The notes under the pieces were generated by a model. The model was given only the letters and a program-made list of their open reading frames with translations. It ran no database searches and was not told the origin of the DNA. This document shows positions 28,301 to 33,106 of a stretch of DNA of 33,106 nucleotides, one piece after another (position 1 is the first letter of the stretch; every line of letters begins with the position of its first letter). This stretch comes from Herbinix sp. GTDB taxonomy: Bacteria > Bacillota > Clostridia > Lachnospirales > Lachnospiraceae. The stretch spans positions 1 through 33,106 of the forward strand of contig JAQVQL010000004.1 in NCBI GenBank assembly GCA_028701595.1. Reading direction: 5' to 3'. Position numbers and translations under genes: made by a program.

Positions 28301-30741
28301 AGTCCAAAAATTGTAGCATTTTCAGGATTAATCTCTTCTTCATCACCAGTAACTTCGTTCACATTCTTACTAACGACGAATATACTTATTTTACTGATTT
28401 CCAATTTAAAAATAGCCTTCGCTAAATAAAATAAACGAAAAACTCCATTTTCTTGGCTATTCCTTAATTGAGCCATATCTTTGATTTCTTGTCCTTTCGA
28501 TATGGTTGCCATATGAAGAATATATGAGATGTTCCGAGATTCGGTCTCTTTCATCAACATCAGAGTATCATCGTATGAATTTCCAATATTGTATGTATGG
28601 TCATTTATTTTTTTATACTTTCGTGAATTCTCAACCTCGATAACTTCTAATCCTTCGGATCGTAGACATTGTATTATTTCTTCTGACTCATGTTTCTTAT
28701 CTTTAAATACAAGTACAGTTTTTCCTGTAAGAGATTCAATTTTATTAGTTATCGTTTGCTTGCTCCAACCAATAACATGATAGCAACAATCAAGTATAGC
28801 CTCACTTTCTTTGTTAGAATCAATCCAACATCTTTCTCTTTGAAAAGGATATGTAGGAAGATTTAACTTGGCATATTTAGTGCCCTGAAATAATAATTCC
28901 CAATCTATATCCGCTCCTTTTATATAGAAGGAACATATTTCATCAAGTACATCATCTTGATTAGTATTCGCATACATTATTGACTTCATATTTGCTAAGT
29001 TGGTTATTTTTTGTTTTTCTTTATCTGTAATTATGCCATCTTCATTTGAATCAACGCCTGTATGAATGGTCTTGACTTTACCAAAGTGAATCAACCTGAA
29101 ATCCTTTGTAACCCCATTGCGTACAATAGAATCGATGTATTCGCGTAATTGTTCAAAAGAAGAGTATCTAAAAGCTAACCGGTGATCATAATGACCTCTA
29201 CCTGTCAACATTGTGTATGACATACCGCCAATATCTAAATCTTCTTCATGATCGATTAACCTTTTATATCTAAGAACAAGTTCATTCAGTGCATTCATAT
29301 CCATTGCTGAAACTGCAAAAATAAAAGATTTCTTATTACTCTCACTTCTTTTACAATCAGGTGCTTCCTCAATCACTACATGGCAGTTTGTACCACTAAA
29401 TCCAAACGCACTGATACCGCTTCTTTTCAATAAGCCATTTGTTTTCCACTTAGTTAATGTATCGTTTATATAAACTGCAGATTCCAGAAAATTTATGTTT
29501 CGATTCGGACGATCAAAATGCAGAGTTGGTGGAATTTCACCGTGCCGCATCATCATTATTATTTTTATTAACCCTGCTATGCCAGATGCTTCATACAAAT
29601 GCCCAATATTCGTCTTAACAGAACCAATCGCGCAGAATTGCTTTTTGTTCGTATATTTATTGAAAGCTTTTTGAATTCCTTCAATTTCAACAGGATCACC
29701 TAATTTGGTTGCTGTCCCATGTGCTTCGATATACGTTATTGTTTCTGGATTAATCCTTGCATTATTCCAAGCCTTTGTAATCACGTTTGTCTGTTCAGCA
29801 ACATTAGGTGCCGTTATGCCCAAAGAATTACCATCCTGATTTACTGAAGTGCCTTTTATTACAGCATAAATATGATCATTATCTGCCAATGCTTTATTTA
29901 ATGGCTTTAACAAGATAGCTACTGATCCTTCTCCAAATCCGGTTCCATCCGATGCATCATCAAAGGATCTTGTCTTATATGATCCGGATTCAATTCCAAC
30001 CTTTTCCTTCGATTCCAATGGAATGATATCAACTTTAATTCCTCCTGCCAATGACATGTCACAATCACCATTCTGTAATGCTCGACATGCCATATGAATT
30101 GCAAGTAACGAAGAAGAACAAGCCGAATCAATATTAACACTCGGTCCTTTCAAATTAAGTAAATATGAAATTCTGCTCGGTATGATAGAAGCTAAGTTTC
30201 CAGAATATGAAATAGGACTGATGGACCCTTCCATAGCTGAAATCATCTCTTTATACTGATATCCTCCCATATCACCGATGTAACCAAGGAACACACCTGT
30301 CTTGCTTCCTGATATCTTTTTTCCGCTATAACCAGCATCTTCAATCGTTTCCCAGGCCGTCTCTAGGAAAACTCTTTGTACTGGATTCATAAAGGTTGCT
30401 TCTTTCGGAGTAAGTCTGAAAAATTTATAATCAAACTTATCAATTTCATTAAAAAATGCACCTTTTAAATATTTTATATCATTAATCGGATAATTTATGT
30501 TTCTTAAATATGTCTCAATATCCTTCTTTCTTACTTCTGAAAGATCACTTATGAAATCGGTACCCATACGAATTTTATTCCAAAAATCTTCCGAATTATC
30601 TAAGTCAGATATCTTTATAGACATACCTATTATAGCAACGTCTTGTGATGAGTTATCTGCAACTCTTTCAGTATATTTAGATGCTAAGTTATTCATATTA
30701 TCCAAATTTAAGTTACTAATATCTAAAGTTGAATTATTCAT
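22267..30741 (-). CDS. trans-AT PKS, two modules: KS-KR-ACP-KS-DH-KR-ACP
   Basis: KS1 DSACSSSLLAIH / IEAHGTATKLGDP / KTNIGHLYEASG. KR1 ITGGMGEIGLEVAKY, SSIASILSLAGQGDYTASNAY. ACP1 MGADSILINQ. KS2 VDTACSSSLVAVH / IETHGTGTKIGD / KTNIGHLYEAAG. DH LSDHIIEDTNVIPG, HPAMLDMA. KR2 ITGGLGGIGLELSKY, SSVASLITVPGQGDYTAANAF. ACP2 LGGDSLLATHL. Neither module has an AT domain. The ORF track begins at a GTG (30750); ATG at 30741 has better spacing from AAAGGA. Confidence 0.96.
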   Translation of the reverse strand: MNNSTLDISNLNLDNMNNLASKYTERVADNSSQDVAIIGMSIKISDLDNSEDFWNKIRMGTDFISDLSEVRKKDIETYLRNINYPINDIKYLKGAFFNEIDKFDYKFFRLTPKEATFMNPVQRVFLETAWETIEDAGYSGKKISGSKTGVFLGYIGDMGGYQYKEMISAMEGSISPISYSGNLASIIPSRISYLLNLKGPSVNIDSACSSSLLAIHMACRALQNGDCDMSLAGGIKVDIIPLESKEKVGIESGSYKTRSFDDASDGTGFGEGSVAILLKPLNKALADNDHIYAVIKGTSVNQDGNSLGITAPNVAEQTNVITKAWNNARINPETITYIEAHGTATKLGDPVEIEGIQKAFNKYTNKKQFCAIGSVKTNIGHLYEASGIAGLIKIIMMMRHGEIPPTLHFDRPNRNINFLESAVYINDTLTKWKTNGLLKRSGISAFGFSGTNCHVVIEEAPDCKRSESNKKSFIFAVSAMDMNALNELVLRYKRLIDHEEDLDIGGMSYTMLTGRGHYDHRLAFRYSSFEQLREYIDSIVRNGVTKDFRLIHFGKVKTIHTGVDSNEDGIITDKEKQKITNLANMKSIMYANTNQDDVLDEICSFYIKGADIDWELLFQGTKYAKLNLPTYPFQRERCWIDSNKESEAILDCCYHVIGWSKQTITNKIESLTGKTVLVFKDKKHESEEIIQCLRSEGLEVIEVENSRKYKKINDHTYNIGNSYDDTLMLMKETESRNISYILHMATISKGQEIKDMAQLRNSQENGVFRLFYLAKAIFKLEISKISIFVVSKNVNEVTGDEEEINPENATIFGLSSVLSKEFSDIQFRCIDVDSKNTKNDVLDEMKIESESGIDIVAYRNGYRFIKELKDIDIKSLKDNLVEIKDGNTYLITGGMGEIGLEVAKYIATKAKVKIGLLSRRGLPDRLCWNDIIKKNEDVDIIQRIISIKSIEALGSEVVCLTADISDYETLRSELDKLRANRCINGIFQCAGIAGEGFVITKDEADFVKVLNPKVYGTWSLGQLTQADNLDFFVMFSSIASILSLAGQGDYTASNAYMDSFSSYMRKKGRKALSINWTAWKEIGMAAKYGFQNEKVFLALSTKEAIESLSGVLGKNLGQVVIGKINYDSLTREIADNFNLHLSNDILQRLPDVSENSVCIHNTNKKVNPIQCKLVGDYNREYSETEKCIAGICCEELGYKEINVAQSFFDMGADSILINQIFARIDKIYPKKLSIAKIFAHPTVAKLAEFLTEDEKIDSDYKNINSVESDDIAIIGISGKFPGADNVEEFWSNLRMGYDYFMNFSETRIDDVQAYLTKERISADKTHFQQGAYFSEIDKFDYKYFKISPKEASLMDPNQRLFLETAYSAIEDAGYGGERISGTKTGIYVGYATNIVCNYSMMISKVNPESLSICIPGNLASIIPGRLSYMLDLKGPSLSVDTACSSSLVAVHLACDAIKKGECEMAIAGGVKINLLPIAGKVKLGIESSDDRTRAFDDNSDGTGIGEGVAAVLLKPLKNAILDRDHINAVIKGSAVNQDGYSVGISAPNMKAQTDVIINAWENARIDPETISFIETHGTGTKIGDVIEVEGIESAFRKYTDKKQFCAISSVKTNIGHLYEAAGIAGFIKAVLSLKYGELVPNLFFERPNHRIDFSDSPTYVNDQLIKWETGNNPRRCGVSSFGFSGTNCHIVLEEYKDDAVGKDKSVSCDNDNNLYRILALSAKSQSALLKIIHNYTNYLHNENINIDDMCFIANTGREHHNYRIVVIAKSLKEFRQKLNDILVNGMENIQDNDIFYSHSNDLTISQSTDNEVMDSCTMSQQVKDFINMFLSSDRKDVDCLKEIGHLYVSGAKVVWNELYAREDRKKIQLPIYPFERYRCWMEDENTDDMGHSKDESVIHPLIGKYILNTMNQDIYSTIFDIKKHFVLSDHIIEDTNVIPGTTYIEIAVQLGRRYYHNSDIELRDVMFFSPCVFYEEERREVQIIIHKKDGFLDFSIVSQDKGNESENEWLKHAEGRIYKLEPIKERLHYEIDDLKNKICINVMSVEQNKLTKGFMKFGPRWLNFHKIWLGNHEALAKIELPRQFAKDLDDYFIHPAMLDMANAAMILVGGNKYLPVAYQSMKFYGPTPSAFYSYLHEDDKSANDETKTYDIKLADPEGNVFAVIESYQLKKVHEFKKNSKKRYHKIDWRICPLTGELQSLADKKILVIKKQGSEFGDEVSNELLNLNANPIQVDLGSSFEKLDDSHYTISTIEMDYVKLFESLNGITLSHVVYLYDIDKCEDYTDVKKIDSNLDFSINNFFLFIKNIVKLKNKSEIKILLVSSHSWCITGEEEYMNPFASGLFGLAKVAENELNNISCCCVDTDYQVTAIDIVKELQLEKYNSEYAYRRGKRYEMILDNLDLKTLPSSNIEIKENGVYVITGGLGGIGLELSKYLANRNIIQLMLISRSKIADRSEWNDILAQHSNTKLCEMIHAIRDIEMKGSRVTCYSADVSRLDELSIVFEDIRINHGKIDGVIHCAGIAGEGFMYKKEMETFQKVIRPKIHGACYLEYLVRNEKPDFFVLCSSVASLITVPGQGDYTAANAFLDSFAQCCYKEGLNVKVINWPAWLEVGMAKNHGVNEDTMFKAITNAEADRAFEDILERKITNVIVGELSQENMKKMERIPITVSRTIDRDLQTDGSYSSNSNVSLKQDSEFHIINKEDSYDSIASILSKAWGKVLGIKDMDVNESFFDLGGDSLLATHLLREISHIYQERLDISDLFSYPSIHMMAEYIYSKMHANENQKKETVDSILHEDNNYLESIMEKLANGEISIDEVDSIIKL

Positions 30742-30755
30742 TAAGAACACATCCT

Positions 30756-32354
30756 TTATAATAGTTCTTTTATACGTTTCATATACTGATCATCAACTTC
30801 CTTGTTATCAGGACTAATTATCTTTTTTCGAACACCATCGTTAAAACACTCAAGGAACAATTTTATTTGCTCTAGGCTATATTCTCTCTTTAAGAGATTG
30901 ACAATACCCGAGAAATCAAAATCATACTGAGGTACCCAGACTGAACTTTTTATATCCAAAAACATTCTTTCCATAAGATTACATGCCTCAGACGAATCCA
31001 TTGTTGCATGTGACCATTCAAATCCAGAACCCTTAATCCCATATTTATTCTTTTGACTCCATATAGGAGCCAACGTAGAACAGTACCAAATTTGTGTTCT
31101 ATAAAATGTTGGCTTATATTCTTTGATGAAATTAACAGTATCCATATAACTATCTTCTGTCTCACCAGGAAATCCTATAATAAACGATGCATGTGTTGTA
31201 ATACCATACTCATTTAATAAAGACAAACCCTTTTGATACTGTTCAACTGTTACATGTTTGTTCATATTATTTAAAACTGTCTGATTTGCAGACTCAATAC
31301 CAAGAATAACTCCATCACAACCACTTTGTTTCATTAATTCAACTGTTTCTCGATCCGCGAATTGACATCGGAAATACGAATACCAGCTGAAACCATAATT
31401 CTTCCTTATTAATAATCTTAAGATCTCTTTAAATCTTTCTGGTGGAACATTGAAGGTATCATCAATGAACATTAAATTTTTAACTTTACCAAAACTATCG
31501 ATTTGATCTAATTCTTTTTCGATATTGTTAATACTTATTGTATAATACTTACCAGCACGTTTCGGATATTCACAGAAGGAACATTCGAATGGGCAGGACA
31601 GTGTTGTTCTGACACTTGCTAGCCTACCTAATCTATTTTCAAACAGCTCCCACTGAATCGCATTTTCTTCCAGCTTATTCTTCTCTTCAACAAATTGATC
31701 ACAATGATATGCATTATTCTTTCTATAAAATACATTGTTTATATATTCATAAGAGCTATCTTCCTTTACAGACCGAACAATCTCTGCAAGCGCAACCTCA
31801 CCTTGAGCACTATAAATGTAGAAATCAGCGTTCATTATCTTAAATACATATTGTGTCGCTCCATCATCAGTATATGAGACACTATTTGATACAAAAGGGC
31901 CACCAATGATAATCTTTGCTATCGTATTATATTTCTTGATGAATGAAACAATCTCCAATATAGGGTAAACCGCTACATATAATGTAGTAGGAATCGCTAT
32001 TGTAAGCACAGTGTCTTCCGTTAGTATTTTCCTTAATTCTTCTTTGCAATCCTGAAAAGAATTCACGAATTCAAACGAAAAACCTCTTCTATGTAAAAAT
32101 GATCCCAAATATGCAATTGTCAGACTGAACACATTACTCAAACTTAGTTGTTCATAATTCTTATTCACTTTCTTTTCATTCACGAAATTGAAGATTTCTG
32201 GTAACGTATACAAATCATTCTTATAGTTTATAAAGCTCAAATTCAAATCCCTATACGCACCGCTATGTATACCTGAAGCCCTTATTATCTTCTCATAATC
32301 AGTAAATATCATGTCATTGTGTCCGATAAATAAGCAGTCAATAACTCTACTCAT
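30756..32354 (-). CDS. B12-binding domain-containing radical SAM protein, PhpK-family-like
   Basis: N-terminal DCLFIGHNDMIFTDYEKIIRASGIHSGAYRDLNL, B12-like IIIGGPFVSN, then LSCPFECSFCEYPKRAGKYY (CxxxCxxC), LGIESANQTVLNNMNKHVT and FIIGFPGETEDSYMDTVNFIKEY. RBS AAAGGAG upstream. The PhpK resemblance is recalled from the N-terminal signature and was not searched. Confidence 0.9.
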   Translation of the reverse strand: MSRVIDCLFIGHNDMIFTDYEKIIRASGIHSGAYRDLNLSFINYKNDLYTLPEIFNFVNEKKVNKNYEQLSLSNVFSLTIAYLGSFLHRRGFSFEFVNSFQDCKEELRKILTEDTVLTIAIPTTLYVAVYPILEIVSFIKKYNTIAKIIIGGPFVSNSVSYTDDGATQYVFKIMNADFYIYSAQGEVALAEIVRSVKEDSSYEYINNVFYRKNNAYHCDQFVEEKNKLEENAIQWELFENRLGRLASVRTTLSCPFECSFCEYPKRAGKYYTISINNIEKELDQIDSFGKVKNLMFIDDTFNVPPERFKEILRLLIRKNYGFSWYSYFRCQFADRETVELMKQSGCDGVILGIESANQTVLNNMNKHVTVEQYQKGLSLLNEYGITTHASFIIGFPGETEDSYMDTVNFIKEYKPTFYRTQIWYCSTLAPIWSQKNKYGIKGSGFEWSHATMDSSEACNLMERMFLDIKSSVWVPQYDFDFSGIVNLLKREYSLEQIKLFLECFNDGVRKKIISPDNKEVDDQYMKRIKELL

Positions 32355-32368
32355 ATTATCTCCTTTCT

Positions 32369-33106
32369 TTAATTCAAATTGTATTTTTTCATGACTTCAG
32401 TGCCTAATAGTTCTTTATTCGTTTCTTCTAATATTTGTGCTATTCTGCTACTTTGTTCTTCATAACTCGTCTTTTTTGTATCAAATATTGTTTGAAGTAA
32501 TTGCAGCCCCCTTTTGCATTGTTCATCCGTCGGTAGCTTTCCTTCCTTCTCGATTTCATCCTGCATCAGCTTAATTTCCTGATAAGGAGTGATGACTCCC
32601 TCTCTATACTCATCATTATTCCAATTATTATTCTTAGTACATACTGCCACAGCCATGCATCTAGTTAGTACATTGTAAGTAGGGGTTGAATTCCTTTTTA
32701 CTTTTTTTGACCATTCTACAAGTGCTTCACAATCATTTATGTCATCAAATCCGTATGCTTTCACGCTAGGAAGAATCGAATTGCTGAAATTTTTTAGTAT
32801 CTTCTTAGGACCGATATCTACTATGGTATTAATTCCTTGCAACGACAGATTTTCCATCGATTTCTGCCATTGTACTGGCTTTACAATCTGATTTGTTAAG
32901 TTTTCAATAATTTGATTCTCAGAACAGTATAATGTTGCACTGACATTAGAAACCACAGGTATATTCATAGGCGTAAATGTATATTTTTTTAGTTCTCTAT
33001 TAAATTTATCAGCTGCTGTTTGCATAAGTGCGCAATGAAATGGAGCGCTTACTTTAAGCTTTACTGTCTTTGCTCCGAGCTTCTTAAAATAATCTGCGAC
33101 TTCATC
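32369..33106 (-). CDS. FabD-type malonyl/acyl-CoA:ACP acyltransferase (trans-AT), partial at right edge, with C-terminal extension
   Basis: The reading frame stays open upstream of the listed ATG to the window edge (DEVADYFKKLGAKTVKLKVSAPFHCALMQTAADKF...). VSAPFHCALM is the conserved AT His region. IPVVSNVSATLY, VKPVQWQKSMENL and IVDIGPKKILKNF are typical of FabD C-terminal halves. Confidence 0.93.
   Translation of the reverse strand, partial: DEVADYFKKLGAKTVKLKVSAPFHCALMQTAADKFNRELKKYTFTPMNIPVVSNVSATLYCSENQIIENLTNQIVKPVQWQKSMENLSLQGINTIVDIGPKKILKNFSNSILPSVKAYGFDDINDCEALVEWSKKVKRNSTPTYNVLTRCMAVAVCTKNNNWNNDEYREGVITPYQEIKLMQDEIEKEGKLPTDEQCKRGLQLLQTIFDTKKTSYEEQSSRIAQILEETNKELLGTEVMKKYNLN

Noticed and set aside
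10570-31165. Small minus-strand ORFs in alternative frames (10570..10767, 14965..15192, 18877..19089, 26541..26741, 29919..30140, 30950..31165)
   Set aside because: They overlap large same-strand genes in another frame; their translations are frame-shadow products of conserved motifs.
2467-31877. All other small plus-strand ORFs (60-122 aa), e.g. 4444..4812, 9435..9749, 26135..26461
   Set aside because: Each is fully antisense to a well-supported large synthase or radical SAM gene, with low-complexity hydrophobic translations and no homology signal.
1-33106. CRISPR arrays, tRNA/rRNA genes, transposases, thioesterase or MbtH gene
   Set aside because: None seen. Chain release and loading steps probably lie outside the window; no regular repeats or mobile-element genes were found by reading.

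Overview
The window is almost entirely one minus-strand operon from a low-GC genome. It encodes a trans-AT polyketide synthase / non-ribosomal peptide synthetase (PKS/NRPS) assembly line and runs off both ends of the window. In transcription order (right to left) it contains: a partial FabD-type trans-acting acyltransferase; a cobalamin-type radical SAM protein resembling the PhpK family; a PKS (KS-KR-ACP-KS-DH-KR-ACP, no AT); a PKS/NRPS hybrid (KS-KR-DH-ACP-C-A-T-C); a second stand-alone B12/radical SAM protein; an NRPS module (partial C-A-T); a C-A-T-E module; and a partial C-A module that the ORF track missed because it has no stop codon in the window. Specificity codes read by eye suggest Ser, Phe, Thr (epimerised) and Gly. 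The most unusual feature is in the Phe module (6968..11299). A complete radical SAM plus B12-binding unit of about 550 aa sits inside the adenylation domain between core motifs A2 and A3. Its two halves are in the opposite order to the two stand-alone B12/radical SAM proteins of the same operon, so it looks like a circularly permuted enzyme nested in an A domain. No tRNA, rRNA, CRISPR array or mobile element was found. All family calls come from reading motifs; no database search was run.
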